The notes under the pieces are model-generated. The model did not search any database and had not been told where the DNA came from. It saw nothing but the letters and a program-made list of their open reading frames with translations. Below are positions 1 through 9,327 of a stretch of 41,976 bases of DNA, piece by piece (position 1 is the stretch's first letter; each line of letters opens with the position of its first letter). Made by a program: the position numbers and the translations under genes. The DNA comes from Lachnospiraceae bacterium (GTDB lineage Bacteria; Bacillota; Clostridia; Lachnospirales; Lachnospiraceae). Where the stretch lies: NCBI GenBank assembly GCA_017470735.1, contig JAFUYB010000061.1:1-41976 (forward strand). The letters run 5' to 3'.

Positions 1-230
1 AAAGCACAGGGTTACGATACATCCTCATTGGTTAAATGCAACGATAACTGATGTTTGATTCCTATACTCTACCTTGCAAGAGCCGGGAATCTCGACTCTT
101 TGCTTAAAGTCGGCCTAAAACTCTACGTTATTTTCACTCTTCCCTCAGTCAAGTTCAATCTACGCAATAATTATAATGTTTGTTATAGGAACTGTAAATG
201 CCGAAAATTTTGGAAACCCCTTTGGTAATC
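1..230. other. Upstream flank with no recognisable gene
   Basis: I see no convincing reading frame or RNA gene here. The stretch is probably the 3' flank of a gene outside the window, because an intrinsic terminator for forward transcription follows it. Confidence 0.4.
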
Positions 231-267
231 ATAGACAAATTGAACCATGAATTTTGTCTATTTTTTC
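231..267 (+). terminator. Intrinsic terminator upstream of the mal operon
   Basis: ATAGACAAA (231-239) pairs perfectly with TTTGTCTAT (253-261), and a T run continues to 266. The 9-bp stem followed directly by U-rich sequence is the classic rho-independent form. It would end a forward transcript entering from outside the window and insulate the malE promoter. Confidence 0.75.
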
Positions 268-297
268 TAAAATAAGAATGACAGATAAAACTTTTTA

Positions 298-326
298 TGG
301 ACTGAAACGGAAAGTAGTGGTATCCT
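298..326 (+). promoter_or_regulatory. Probable malE promoter (extended -10)
   Basis: TATCCT (321-326) is preceded by TG at 318-319, giving an extended -10 element. A weak -35, TGGACT (298-303), lies 17 bp upstream. The start site would be near 333, about 65 bp before the malE ATG and inside the putative operator. Confidence 0.45.
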
Positions 327-330
327 ATAT

Positions 331-353
331 AACGAAACTAAACATTACGAAAA
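331..353 (+). promoter_or_regulatory. Candidate LacI-family operator at malE
   Basis: The motif ACGAAA occurs twice (332-337 and 347-352). The second copy lies inside AAACATTACGAAA (340-352), which recurs exactly at 9073-9085 in front of pulA. In both places it starts 12-14 bp after the -10 box, a position suited to repression. Assignment to the LacI protein at 7864-8865 is inference. Confidence 0.5.
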
Positions 354-397
354 TAAATAAATAGTAAAATTTCGAAAAGAAAAAGGGAGGGACTGTA

Positions 398-1651
398 ATG
401 AAAAAGAAATGGCTGGCGGTATTGTTGTCCATCACACTGGCGGGTACGCTGACTGCATGCGGGGGCAGCGGCAGCGGTTCGTCGTCGGACTCCGGATCGC
501 AGGAGAGCGATGAGGCGATATCTTGTGACCTTACTGTGTGGACGCCGCAGGAGGACCAGGATGAGGAAAACGGCAACTGGATTAAAAGCCAGTGCGAGGC
601 ATTTGCCGCGGAGCATGAAAATTGGGACATCCATTTTACCTATGAGGTCTGCGGGGAGAACAACGCCTATCTGACGATAAAGGATGATCCGGAAAAGGCA
701 GCCGATGTCTATCTGTTTGCCGCAGACCAGATTCCGAATCTGGTTTCCGCAAACGCCATTTCTGAGCTGGGAGGAGATACGCTGGAGCAGATCAAAGCGG
801 ACAATCCGCAGGAGATCGTGGATGCGGTCACTTTTGAGGATGCGGTCTACGCGGTCCCGTTCACTTCCAACAACTGGTTCATGTTCTACAACAAAAACAT
901 TTTCTCCGAAGAGGATGTCAAAAGCCTTGATACGATGCTCGAAAAAGCAAAGGTGGCATTTCCCGTATCTACGAGCTGGTACGGAGGATGCTTTTATCTT
1001 TCCAATGGGTGCACGATGTTTGGCGAGGACGGGACAGATGAGGAGGCAGGCATCGATTTCGGCGGTGACAAGGGCGTTCAGGTCACGGATTATCTAGTGG
1101 ATCTTGCAGCCAATAAAAACTTTGTCAATGACGCAGACGGGGCAGGTATGGCAGGTCTTACGGACGGCTCCATCGGCGCTATCTTTTCAGGAAACTGGGA
1201 TTATACAAATGCCGCTGAGGCCGTCGGCGGGGAAGAGAATTTAGGGATCGCTGTCCCGCCCGTGATCAACATCAACGGCAGCGACAAGCAGCTTACGCCG
1301 CTGGCAAGCGCGAAAGCGATCGGCGTCAATCCAAACTGCGAGTATCCCGAAGTGGCAGTTAAGCTTGCCGCGTATCTGGGCGGAGAGCAGGGACAGACGG
1401 CGCACTATGAGATGCGGAATGTGATCCCGTCCATCAAGAGCATTGATGTGTCGGATGACGCAATGGTGACCATACAGCAGCAGACACAGGAATTGTCCCA
1501 TATCCAGCCGTTGAACAACAGCTTTGGCAATTATTGGACCGCAGTGGAAAATATGGGCAAAGAGATCGTCGCAGGCAATGTGACGCATGACAATGCCGCT
1601 GAAAAGACAGAAGACATGAACAAAGCCATCAATTCTACGGTCGTAGAATGA
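398..1651 (+). CDS. malE: Maltodextrin-type extracellular solute-binding lipoprotein
   Basis: This is the substrate-binding lipoprotein of a carbohydrate ABC importer, anchored on the outer face of the membrane. The 417-residue protein has a lysine-rich N-terminus, a hydrophobic segment (about 5-18) and a lipobox LTAC with the lipidated cysteine at residue 21, followed by a Gly/Ser linker. The rest reads as a family 1 (MalE-like) binding protein of normal length. A strong AAGGGAGG site precedes the ATG. It is first in an operon with two permeases, a phosphorylase and a cyclase. Maltodextrin as substrate is inferred from alpha-glucan phosphorylase downstream and pullulanase nearby. No ATPase gene is present, so a shared MsmX/MalK-type ATPase elsewhere is likely. 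Confidence 0.88.
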   Translation: MKKKWLAVLLSITLAGTLTACGGSGSGSSSDSGSQESDEAISCDLTVWTPQEDQDEENGNWIKSQCEAFAAEHENWDIHFTYEVCGENNAYLTIKDDPEKAADVYLFAADQIPNLVSANAISELGGDTLEQIKADNPQEIVDAVTFEDAVYAVPFTSNNWFMFYNKNIFSEEDVKSLDTMLEKAKVAFPVSTSWYGGCFYLSNGCTMFGEDGTDEEAGIDFGGDKGVQVTDYLVDLAANKNFVNDADGAGMAGLTDGSIGAIFSGNWDYTNAAEAVGGEENLGIAVPPVININGSDKQLTPLASAKAIGVNPNCEYPEVAVKLAAYLGGEQGQTAHYEMRNVIPSIKSIDVSDDAMVTIQQQTQELSHIQPLNNSFGNYWTAVENMGKEIVAGNVTHDNAAEKTEDMNKAINSTVVE

Positions 1652-1670
1652 CAGCAAGGAAGCGTTGCTT

Positions 1671-3017
1671 ATGAAGACGGAAAAAATAACCATAAAAAAT
1701 GCATTGACGCATGGCAATGCCGTCACAAAAGCATCCGCTCTTGTGATGGGGATTGGGTGCATTGCGCAAAAGCAGGCCGTAAAAGGAATCATGGCACTGA
1801 TATTGGAGGCTGCCTATATCCTTTTTATGGTCAATACCGGTCTGGGCAGGCTTGCGGCTTTGCCCGGTCTTGGCAGCGCGGAGCAGGAAAAGGTCTGGAA
1901 TGAGGCAAAGCAGGTTTATGAGTACACGGCAGGGGACAACTCCCTTTTGATCCTCCTTTACGGGATTGTCACCCTGTTTGTGACAGCGGCCTTCGTCCTT
2001 CTGTGGGCAGTTCAGCTGCGGCAGTCCTATTTCCTGCAGGTATCCCTGGAGGAAGGCAGGCATATAAGGACTTTTTCGGAGGATATCGGGGAGCTGTTCA
2101 ACAGCAATCTCCATATCACATTGATGAGCCTGCCGATGCTGGGGATCATAGTATTCAATATCATTCCGCTTGTGTATATGATATCCATGGCATTTACGAG
2201 CTACTCCAAGGAGGGCAACCACCTGATCCTGTTCGACTGGATCGGATTTCAAAATTTTGGGCGTGTGCTGAATCTGGGCGGCAATTTGGGACGGCAGTTC
2301 TGGTCCGTGCTGGCATGGACGATCGTATGGGCCGTCGTCGCGACGGTTCTGAATTACATCCTTGGCATGATGCTTGCCATGGTCATTAACCGGAAGGAGA
2401 CAAAGGCAAAGGCCTTCTGGCGGTTCTGCTTTGTGCTTTCCGTGGCAGTGCCGCAGTTTGTTTCCCTGCTGATCATGCGTACCATGCTCCAGCAGCAGGG
2501 CGCGATCAATGTCATATTGCAGAATATGGGACTGATCGATTCGCCGCTGCCGTTTTTCCAAAACGCGATGTGGGCGCGCGTCACAGTCATTGTCGTAAAT
2601 CTCTGGGTCGGCATCCCGTACACGATCCTCCAGATTACGGGCATATTGCAGAATATCCCCGGGGAGCTGTATGAGGCGGCAAAGATGGACGGAGCCGGAC
2701 CGGTAACGATTTTCTGGAAGATCACCTTGCCGTACATGCTGTTTGTGACCATGCCTTACCTGATCACGCAGTTTACCGGCAATATCAACAACTTCAATGT
2801 CATTTACCTGCTGACCAAAGGCGATCCGACCTCCGTCGGGGACACCGCAGGAAAGACCGACCTGCTTGTGACATGGCTTTACAAGCTGACGGTCGACCAG
2901 CAGTATTTCAATATCGGAGCAGTGATTGGCATCCTGACCTTCGTCGTGCTGGCGATCGTGGCGCTGGTGACCTATCGCAATTCGGCATCCTATAAGAACG
3001 AGGAGGCGTTTATGTGA
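1671..3017 (+). CDS. malF: Carbohydrate ABC transporter permease, MalF type
   Basis: This is an integral membrane subunit of the sugar importer. The 448-residue protein has an extended N-terminal part with extra membrane segments before the core, as in Gram-positive MalF. The permease signature (EAAKMDGAG followed by F.KITLPY) near residues 340-360 is the EAA loop that contacts the ATPase. I chose ATG 1671 because the AAGGA at 1656-1660 is better spaced from it than from the TTG at 1665. The gene begins 19 bp after malE and overlaps malG, which suggests coupled translation. Confidence 0.87.
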   Translation: MKTEKITIKNALTHGNAVTKASALVMGIGCIAQKQAVKGIMALILEAAYILFMVNTGLGRLAALPGLGSAEQEKVWNEAKQVYEYTAGDNSLLILLYGIVTLFVTAAFVLLWAVQLRQSYFLQVSLEEGRHIRTFSEDIGELFNSNLHITLMSLPMLGIIVFNIIPLVYMISMAFTSYSKEGNHLILFDWIGFQNFGRVLNLGGNLGRQFWSVLAWTIVWAVVATVLNYILGMMLAMVINRKETKAKAFWRFCFVLSVAVPQFVSLLIMRTMLQQQGAINVILQNMGLIDSPLPFFQNAMWARVTVIVVNLWVGIPYTILQITGILQNIPGELYEAAKMDGAGPVTIFWKITLPYMLFVTMPYLITQFTGNINNFNVIYLLTKGDPTSVGDTAGKTDLLVTWLYKLTVDQQYFNIGAVIGILTFVVLAIVALVTYRNSASYKNEEAFM

Positions 3018-3865
3018 TGGAATCAAAAAGGAGAATTGTTAATATCTTAATCCATATGCTTTTGGCAGTCCTTGCCTTTATCTGGGTACTGCCGATCATC
3101 TGGATCGTACTGACATCGTTTCGGGCAGAAAAAGGCTCCTATGTATCGACCTTTTTCCCGAAAAGCTACACGATAGAGAATTATGTGCGGCTTTTTACCA
3201 ACCGAAATGTGCTGAATTTTCCGCGCATGTTCGGAAACACATTGGTCATTGCCGTTTTCACATGCCTGATCTCGACCTTTTTCGTGCTGAGCGTGTCCTA
3301 CTGTCTGTCAAGGCTCCGGTTTAGGCTCAGGAAAGCCTATATGAATATGGCGATGATCCTCGGACTTTTCCCGGGATTTATGTCGATGGTGGCCGTTTAC
3401 TACATCCTGCGCGCGCTGGGACTGGCGGACGGTGCCATGATCCGCGTCGCGCTGGTACTGGTGTATTCGGCGACGACCGGACTGCAGTTTACGATCGCGA
3501 AGGGATTTTTTGATACGATCCCGAGATCCATAGATGAAGCGGCGATCATAGACGGGGCGACACAGTGGCAGTTGTTCACACGCATTACGATTCCGCTGTC
3601 AAAGCCTATTATCGTCTATACGGTGCTGACTTCGTTTATCGCGCCGTGGATCGACTTTATCTTTGCGAAAGTCATCTGCCGCGCAAATTCAGATTATTAC
3701 ACGGTAGCGATCGGGCTTTGGAATATGCTCGAAAAAGAGTACATCCATGAATGGTACACATCCTTCGCCGCAGGCGCGGTATGCGTATCCATTCCGATCG
3801 CGGTCATCTTTATCTTTCTGCAGCGTTATTATGTGGAAGGGATGGCGGGTGCCGTCAAAGGATGA
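3017..3865 (+). CDS. malG: Carbohydrate ABC transporter permease, MalG type
   Basis: This is the second membrane subunit of the importer, about 282 residues with six predicted membrane segments. The EAA loop is clear (SIDEAAIIDGAT followed by RITIPLSKP) near residues 174-198. The ATG at 3017 overlaps the malF stop (ATGTGATG). A GTG at 3014 is an alternative start. AGGAGG at 3001-3006 serves either. Length and order are typical of malEFG operons, and no ATPase gene follows. Confidence 0.87.
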   Translation: MESKRRIVNILIHMLLAVLAFIWVLPIIWIVLTSFRAEKGSYVSTFFPKSYTIENYVRLFTNRNVLNFPRMFGNTLVIAVFTCLISTFFVLSVSYCLSRLRFRLRKAYMNMAMILGLFPGFMSMVAVYYILRALGLADGAMIRVALVLVYSATTGLQFTIAKGFFDTIPRSIDEAAIIDGATQWQLFTRITIPLSKPIIVYTVLTSFIAPWIDFIFAKVICRANSDYYTVAIGLWNMLEKEYIHEWYTSFAAGAVCVSIPIAVIFIFLQRYYVEGMAGAVKG

Positions 3866-3879
3866 CATGGAGGTGTTGC

Positions 3880-4443
3880 ATGAACGGTTTTACATACAAC
3901 GATACCTTCGTCGAGGAAGTCGTTGCCAGACGAGACATCCCCTCATGGAAGCCCATCAGGCTTGGGACAAATGTTGTGACATTCCTTCTGGGAGTGATTT
4001 TCGTGATCATACTGCCTGCGGTTACGCAAGCTCCGCAGGTCGTTTTCGCGGTTTTACTTTTGTTTTTAGGCTTTGGGCTCCTTTCATACCATTATTCATA
4101 TTACCTTCAGGTCGAGTTTGAGTATGCGATGACGAATAAAGATTTGGATTTTTTCGTAATATATGCCCAAAAAAAGCGGAAAAACCTGTTGTCTTTTCAA
4201 GTCGAGGATATTGTTGTATGTGCACCCTCCATGACAAAATGGGTCCGGCCATATGCGGGAAGCGGGATCAAAACATTTGATTGCACATCCCATAGGGAAG
4301 GGACGCCATTTTACACACTGATTTATTTTGACAGAAAAAAAGGGGAAAACAGACGCGTTTTTTTCGAGCCGAAGGAAGCGCTGCTGTCCGCGATGAAAAG
4401 ACAGGCGCCCCAAAAGATATTCATAACGGAAAATGATGAGTGA
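3880..4443 (+). CDS. Small membrane protein, DUF6106-like
   Basis: The 187-residue protein has a hydrophilic N-terminus, two close hydrophobic segments (about 27-67) and a cytoplasmic C-terminal domain rich in Lys, Phe and Asp. It resembles the DUF6106 family found in Clostridia, but I assign this only tentatively; the function is unknown. I chose ATG 3880 because AGGTG lies at 3871-3875 and the upstream part of the frame is the out-of-frame malG coding sequence. It sits 14 bp after malG and 30 bp before the phosphorylase, so it is in the mal operon. A role in envelope or transport regulation is a guess. Confidence 0.65.
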   Translation: MNGFTYNDTFVEEVVARRDIPSWKPIRLGTNVVTFLLGVIFVIILPAVTQAPQVVFAVLLLFLGFGLLSYHYSYYLQVEFEYAMTNKDLDFFVIYAQKKRKNLLSFQVEDIVVCAPSMTKWVRPYAGSGIKTFDCTSHREGTPFYTLIYFDRKKGENRRVFFEPKEALLSAMKRQAPQKIFITENDE

Positions 4444-4473
4444 TTTTACAGCGAGAAGCGAAAGGAGTAAAAA

Positions 4474-6741
4474 TTGGAAGAGAGACTGAAGCATACATTA
4501 GAGGAGAAATTCGGCAAGACGATTCAGACGGCGACAGACGGGGAGCTGTTTGAAGCGCTTTTGGTGGAGACCAACAAGGAAATGGAAGGACGCCCCAGGA
4601 TCAAAGGGAATAAAAAGGTCTATTATATCTCGGCGGAATTTCTGATCGGAAAGCTTTTGTCCAACAACCTGATCAATCTCGGGCTGTTTGACGAGGTGAG
4701 AACCTTGCTCAAAGAAAACGGAAGGGACATCGGGGCAATCGAAGAATACGAGCTGGAGCCTTCCCTGGGGAACGGGGGACTGGGGCGTCTCGCTGCGTGT
4801 TTTTTGGATTCGATCGCTTCCCTGGGACTTCCCGGGGACGGCATCGGGCTAAACTACCATATGGGACTGTTTGAACAGAAATTTACGGACCGGAAGCAGC
4901 ATGCCGTAAAGAATCCCTGGATCACGCCGGAGTCCTGGCTCAACAAACGGGATATTTCATTTGAAGTGCCGTTCCGTTCCGGGACAGTCCGTTCCACGCT
5001 GTACGATATTGATGTGCCCGGATATGGACGGGAAGGGATCAACTGCCTGCATCTGTTTGACCTCGATTCCGTGGACGACGGACTGGTCGGTGATGACGAC
5101 ATCCGCTTTGACAAGGAGCAGGTTGAAAAGAATCTGACGCTGTTCCTTTATCCTGACGACTCCGACAGACAGGGCGAGCTGCTGCGGATCTACCAGCAGT
5201 ATTTTATGGTCTCAAATGGAGCGCAGCTCATCTTAAAGGAAATGAAGGACAACGGCTACGGTCTTGCGGAGCTGCCGGAGCATGCGGTCATCCAGATCAA
5301 TGACACGCATCCGTCCCTGGTCATCCCGGAGATGATCCGTCTTTTGCTGATCGAGGGCTTTACGATGGATGAGGCGATCGATATGGTAAGCCGTACCTGC
5401 GCGTACACGAATCACACCATTTTAGCAGAGGCATTGGAAAAATGGCCGATGGATTACCTGGAGGATGCAGTGCCGCATTTGCTGCCCATCATCCATGAGC
5501 TTAATAACCGCGTCAACAAGAAATACAACGATCCCGCCGTCGCGATCATCGATGGCGATAACCGGGTCCATATGGCGCACATGGATGTTCACTACGGATA
5601 CTCCGTCAACGGGGTTGCCGAGCTGCACACTGATATTTTAAAGCAGTCGGAGCTGAACCCGTTTTACCGGCTGTATCCGGAGAAATTCAACAACAAGACC
5701 AACGGCATCACATTCCGCAGGTGGCTTCTGCACTGCAATCCGGGGCTTTCGGACTATATCGATGTCCTGATCGGGGATGAATACAAAAAAGATGCCGCCA
5801 AGCTGGAAAAGCTGTTAGATTATAAGGATGATGAAAATGTACTCAGATTATTAAGGGAGATCAAATACCAAAATAAGCTGCAGGCTGCGGCGTATTTGAA
5901 GAAGACGCAGGGCATTTCGATCGATCCCGAATCGATCTTTGACATTCAGGTCAAGCGGCTGCATGAGTACAAGCGCCAGCAGATGAATACGCTCTACGCT
6001 ATCTACAAATACAAAGAGATCAAGGCAGGGCGTCTTCCGAAAACGCCGGTTACGATGCTGTTCGGGGCAAAGGCCGCGCCTGCCTATGTGATCGCGCAGG
6101 ACATCATTCATCTGATCCTCTGCCTTGAGGAGCTGACCGCCAGCGACCCGGAGGTCGCGCCGTATTTCAAGGTGGTGATGGTGGAGAATTACAATGTCAC
6201 CAAGGCGGCAAAGCTGATTCCCGCGGCGGATATTTCCGAACAGATTTCTTTGGCGTCCAAGGAGGCATCCGGCACCGGCAATATGAAATTTATGCTCAAC
6301 GGGGCGGTGACGCTCGGCACGCAGGACGGCGCCAATGTGGAAATTTCGGAGCTGGTGGGCGAAGACAACATCTACATTTTCGGTAAAAAACCGGATGATG
6401 TCATCGATCTGTACAAGACCAATGGGTACAACGCCAAAGAGATCTATGAAAAGGATGAGGTGATCCACGATCTTGTGGACTTTATCGTGTCCGATGAACT
6501 GGTAAAGATCGGTGACGAGACCTGCCTGAAGCGTCTGCACAAGGAGCTGATCGAAAAGGACTGGTTCATGACGCTTTTGGATGTGCGGGAATACATTGAT
6601 ACCAAGGAGCAGGTCTACGCGGATTATGAAGACAAGACGGCATGGGGCAAAAAATGCCTGACCAATATCGCAAGGGCGGGTTTCTTCTCATCTGACCGGA
6701 CTATCTTACAGTACAACAATGATATCTGGCATCTTTCATAA
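4474..6741 (+). CDS. glgP: Glycogen/starch/alpha-glucan phosphorylase (GT35)
   Basis: This cytoplasmic enzyme uses phosphate to release glucose 1-phosphate from the non-reducing ends of alpha-1,4-glucans. It would process imported maltodextrin or stored glycogen. The 755-residue length fits the bacterial GT35 family. Family landmarks include [19 protein letters not shown] near residues 94-112 and the pyridoxal-phosphate site [10 protein letters not shown], with the Schiff-base lysine at K605, followed by [11 protein letters not shown]. Translation starts at a TTG (4474) with AAAGGAG 6 nt upstream. The diguanylate cyclase gene begins about 15 bp after the stop. Confidence 0.95.
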   Translation: MEERLKHTLEEKFGKTIQTATDGELFEALLVETNKEMEGRPRIKGNKKVYYISAEFLIGKLLSNNLINLGLFDEVRTLLKENGRDIGAIEEYELEPSLGNGGLGRLAACFLDSIASLGLPGDGIGLNYHMGLFEQKFTDRKQHAVKNPWITPESWLNKRDISFEVPFRSGTVRSTLYDIDVPGYGREGINCLHLFDLDSVDDGLVGDDDIRFDKEQVEKNLTLFLYPDDSDRQGELLRIYQQYFMVSNGAQLILKEMKDNGYGLAELPEHAVIQINDTHPSLVIPEMIRLLLIEGFTMDEAIDMVSRTCAYTNHTILAEALEKWPMDYLEDAVPHLLPIIHELNNRVNKKYNDPAVAIIDGDNRVHMAHMDVHYGYSVNGVAELHTDILKQSELNPFYRLYPEKFNNKTNGITFRRWLLHCNPGLSDYIDVLIGDEYKKDAAKLEKLLDYKDDENVLRLLREIKYQNKLQAAAYLKKTQGISIDPESIFDIQVKRLHEYKRQQMNTLYAIYKYKEIKAGRLPKTPVTMLFGAKAAPAYVIAQDIIHLILCLEELTASDPEVAPYFKVVMVENYNVTKAAKLIPAADISEQISLASKEASGTGNMKFMLNGAVTLGTQDGANVEISELVGEDNIYIFGKKPDDVIDLYKTNGYNAKEIYEKDEVIHDLVDFIVSDELVKIGDETCLKRLHKELIEKDWFMTLLDVREYIDTKEQVYADYEDKTAWGKKCLTNIARAGFFSSDRTILQYNNDIWHLS

Positions 6742-6756
6742 GAACGGGTGATGGAC

Positions 6757-7857
6757 ATGGAGCGCACGATCAGCGACCGTTACGATGATACCGAATACTT
6801 TATCTATCACAATGGCGAAGCACTGCAGGAGAGCAACTATGAGTCTCTGGTTAAATCCTGCCTTGCCTATACGGTGATCTATCTGTTCATTTTGTGCCTG
6901 GGGTATTTGATGTTTGACGGGCTGGAGTTTTATCCGGCATACCTTCTGCCGCCTGTCATTCTGGTATTGTGCCGGCGATTGCTGGTCACGCTGCGTGACC
7001 GGCTGGACACTTCCTTTCAGAGGGTGCGCGGCATCACATTTGCGTATTATCTTGTCATCAACTTGTGTATCGTGTTTGTGGATGTACACATCCATGAAAA
7101 GGAAGGTCTGACTTTTCTGCCGATTTTGTTTTTGCTGCTCCCGATGCTCTATGTGGATTCTTTTCCGGTCGTGTTTGCGATGGAGATGGTCTTTTTCGCA
7201 GAAAGCCTTGCGGCAGTCATTGTTATGGGCAGGGGCTTAGAGCAGGTTGCAAAGGACAGTGTAGCCGGCATTGCGTCATTGGCGCTGGCGATGTTCTGTT
7301 ACTGGGGCGTGCTCAATGCCTTTGCGGAACACAGCCTCAAGGAAAAGAGCTTAAAAGAAGAGGGATCGACGGATCTTCTGACGGGGCTTTTGAATAAAAT
7401 TTCCTTTGAACGAGAGGCAAAAAAATTCTTATCCAGCAGGGCTCCGGGTGAAAGTGCTGCCTTGCTGATCCTCGATTTTGACAATTTCAAAAGCGTCAAC
7501 GACAACTATGGACACTTAGCGGGCGACGCGGTTCTCTGCAAATTCGGCTCTATCTTAAAGAGCAATTTTTGGGCGGAGGATATCATCGGCCGTGTCGGAG
7601 GGGATGAGTTCATGGTCATGGTGACCGGCAGCCGCTCAGATGAGACGATCGCGAAGCATTGCGATGATGTGCTTCACGAGCTGTATATCACCAGGATCGA
7701 TGATATCGGCGGTTTTTCCTGCAGCATAGGGGTCGGGACAGACCATGCCCGCTGTGAATTCAAGGAGCTGTATGAGACAGCGGACGCGGCTTTGTATGTG
7801 GCAAAAGAAAATGGAAAGGCACAGTATGCGTTCCGGCATACGCAGCAAAGTGGATAA
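6757..7857 (+). CDS. Membrane-bound GGDEF diguanylate cyclase (paralog 1)
   Basis: This protein probably makes cyclic di-GMP. The 366-residue chain has about six membrane segments in its first 190 residues, a short charged helix, and a C-terminal GGDEF domain. The GGDEF active site is intact at residues 281-285, and DLLTGLLNK opens the domain. The product-inhibition site (RxxD, five residues upstream) reads WAED at 272-275, so feedback inhibition is probably lost. ATG 6757 is favoured because GGGTG lies 6 nt upstream; GTG 6748 and ATG 6751 are possible. It follows the phosphorylase directly and meets lacI tail to tail 6 bp away. It is clearly homologous to the protein at 11276-12667. The membrane part matches no sensor family I recognise. 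Confidence 0.85.
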   Translation: MERTISDRYDDTEYFIYHNGEALQESNYESLVKSCLAYTVIYLFILCLGYLMFDGLEFYPAYLLPPVILVLCRRLLVTLRDRLDTSFQRVRGITFAYYLVINLCIVFVDVHIHEKEGLTFLPILFLLLPMLYVDSFPVVFAMEMVFFAESLAAVIVMGRGLEQVAKDSVAGIASLALAMFCYWGVLNAFAEHSLKEKSLKEEGSTDLLTGLLNKISFEREAKKFLSSRAPGESAALLILDFDNFKSVNDNYGHLAGDAVLCKFGSILKSNFWAEDIIGRVGGDEFMVMVTGSRSDETIAKHCDDVLHELYITRIDDIGGFSCSIGVGTDHARCEFKELYETADAALYVAKENGKAQYAFRHTQQSG

Positions 7858-7863
7858 AGCCGT

Positions 7864-8865
7864 TCATGGCATTCGGGGTCTGGCAATGGCAGTCGTCTTG
7901 CGGCAGACCAGGGCAGGATGGAGCAGATTGCGGCTTAAAGGTACATTGTTGATCATGGCGTATAGGATGTAATAGCTGGATTTGCCAAGCATAATCCGAT
8001 CCTGGCGGATGGTCGTCAGCGGAATCAGAAAGGTCTCGGAGGACGGCAGGTCGTCATACCCGATGACGCTGATATCTTCCGGTACGGAGAAACCGGCCTT
8101 TTTGCATTCATTGATGACACCATAGGCAATCAGGTCGCTGCCGCACAGGATCGCCGTGGCACCAAGCTCCAGAAAACGCCGGACATGGGCAGGACTGATT
8201 TCCACGACAAAATTGTCAAAGGCAGACAGCTTTGGATCTAAAGAAAGGTGGTGCGCCCGCATGCTCAGCTCATAGGCATGCTGGCGGAACTGCGCGATCA
8301 TAGACTCCTTGGTGCCGTTTAAAAATGCAATCTTTTCATGTCCGAGGGACACGAGATGGCGGACGGCAAGTTCAATGCCCTCCTCACTGTCCGAACCGAC
8401 AGAACCGACCATGGGATTTTCTGCCAGATAGTTGTCGAGAAGAATGGTGGGAACATTGGTGTGCTTGATCTCCGGGAGCCAGGGTTCGTCTGTCGTGAAG
8501 CCACAGATCAGCGCGCCGCTGAAATTTTGGCCCAGCATGAAAGCATCGTAAGACCGGTTCTTTTGAAACGCGTGGGTGATCGGAATGACTTCGACGCTCC
8601 AGCCTTCCTTGAATGCCGCCTGGCGGAAGCCAAGAAGGATATCGTATCCGAAGTCATCCTTCATGTAATAGTCCATGTTTTCGATGAACACACAGAGGTT
8701 TTGGTTTTTTGCAGATTTGCCGCGTTTTTTATAACCGAGCTCCACCGCTGTATCGAGGATCTGCTGACGCAGGCTTTCGCTGATGTCAGCGGCACCGTTC
8801 AGCCCTTTTGAAACCGTACCCTTGGATATGTGCAAACGGTCGGCAATGTCATTGAGTGTAGCCAT
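7864..8865 (-). CDS. LacI/GalR-family transcriptional regulator (MalR-like)
   Basis: This 333-residue regulator has an N-terminal helix-turn-helix (MATLNDIADRLHISKGTVSK) with the hinge helix near residues 47-56. A periplasmic-binding-protein-like effector domain follows, ending with the typical YDDLPSSETFLIPLTTI. GGGGGAC upstream supports the ATG at 8865. It lies between the two alpha-glucan operons and is divergent from pulA. A maltose or maltodextrin effector is likely from this context. Its own promoter (TTGAAA, 17 bp, TATACT) is bordered upstream by ACGAAA repeats like those at malE and pulA, suggesting autoregulation. Confidence 0.85.
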   Translation of the reverse strand: MATLNDIADRLHISKGTVSKGLNGAADISESLRQQILDTAVELGYKKRGKSAKNQNLCVFIENMDYYMKDDFGYDILLGFRQAAFKEGWSVEVIPITHAFQKNRSYDAFMLGQNFSGALICGFTTDEPWLPEIKHTNVPTILLDNYLAENPMVGSVGSDSEEGIELAVRHLVSLGHEKIAFLNGTKESMIAQFRQHAYELSMRAHHLSLDPKLSAFDNFVVEISPAHVRRFLELGATAILCGSDLIAYGVINECKKAGFSVPEDISVIGYDDLPSSETFLIPLTTIRQDRIMLGKSSYYILYAMINNVPLSRNLLHPALVCRKTTAIARPRMP

Positions 8866-8910
8866 AGTCCCCCATCTGTTGTCTGCAGGAAAATAATATG
8901 ATCAAACCGT

Positions 8911-8939
8911 AGTATATAGCAATCGGTAAAGGTTTTCAA
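8911..8939 (-). promoter_or_regulatory. lacI promoter
   Basis: On the reverse strand TTGAAA (8934-8939) and TATACT (8911-8916) are separated by exactly 17 bp. This is a good sigma-A promoter 45 bp upstream of the lacI ATG. Confidence 0.6.
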
Positions 8940-8942
8940 TAG

Positions 8943-8960
8943 AACGAAACACAACGAAAT
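8943..8960. promoter_or_regulatory. Candidate operator with two ACGAAA copies
   Basis: AACGAAACACAACGAAAT holds two ACGAAA units 9 bp apart. It adjoins the -35 box of the lacI promoter and lies about 75 bp upstream of the pulA -35 box. It shares ACGAAA with the malE and pulA sites but not the full 13-mer. Confidence 0.35.
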
Positions 8961-9032
8961 TATATTTTGGTAAATATTTACAAACCGGATTGGTTCATAT
9001 TTGTTAGAGTCTGATGAAATTGTATTTTTTAA

Positions 9033-9061
9033 TTGACCAAAGCGGTAAAAGGTAATATAAT
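9033..9061 (+). promoter_or_regulatory. pulA promoter
   Basis: TTGACC (9033-9038), a 17-bp spacer and a consensus TATAAT (9056-9061) form a near-ideal sigma-A promoter. The start site should lie near 9068, giving a leader of about 260 nt before the pulA ATG. Confidence 0.75.
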
Positions 9062-9072
9062 ACATTTCAGCA

Positions 9073-9085
9073 AAACATTACGAAA
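9073..9085 (+). promoter_or_regulatory. Candidate operator at pulA (13-mer shared with malE)
   Basis: AAACATTACGAAA is identical to positions 340-352 and begins 12 bp after the -10 box, compared with 14 bp at malE. A bound repressor would cover the start site. The flanks GCAAAAC (9070-9076) and GTTTTGC (9101-9107) also form a spaced inverted repeat. Confidence 0.5.
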
Positions 9086-9206
9086 CATTAATATTGTAAA
9101 GTTTTGCAACATGATAGCACAAACGATGATACAGCTGGCAGATTTCAGTCGACTAACAAAAACATGGAAATTGAGAAGCCTTCTTGCTTTTTTTCCTCTT
9201 CTCACA

Positions 9207-9218
9207 GGTGATATCACC
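9207..9218. promoter_or_regulatory. Perfect 12-bp palindrome in the pulA leader
   Basis: GGTGATATCACC is perfectly self-complementary and lies in the transcribed leader, about 110 bp before the pulA start. It could be a binding site for a dimeric regulator or a small RNA stem. I saw no second copy. The rest of the 9086-9327 leader shows no gene I trust. Confidence 0.3.
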
Positions 9219-9327
9219 GTTTGTGCATTTTTAAACAGAGATCTGCAAACAGAAGCAGCGTATTCACGGATAAAGAAGGGGGACACCGGAGCGGGACAGC
9301 GGAACCTAAGGCTCTGGTCATGATCAA

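Noticed and set aside
1..397. Possible c-di-GMP riboswitch upstream of the mal operon
   Set aside because: I looked because of the linked cyclases. I saw no GEMM-type conserved loops here or upstream of pulA.
1635..3026. Long open frame on the reverse strand opposite malF
   Set aside because: It is fully antisense to a clear permease gene, is rich in His, Gln and Arg, and has no domain or ribosome site.
5851..6540. Reverse-strand open frame opposite the phosphorylase
   Set aside because: It is a shadow of the GT35 coding sequence, with histidine-rich composition and no recognisable motif.
8338..8811. Forward open frame inside lacI
   Set aside because: It is antisense to a complete LacI protein with no independent signal.
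9033..9323. Forward open frame of 96 codons in the pulA leader
   Set aside because: Its TTG start coincides with the promoter -35 box, so it cannot be translated from that start; the composition is not protein-like.
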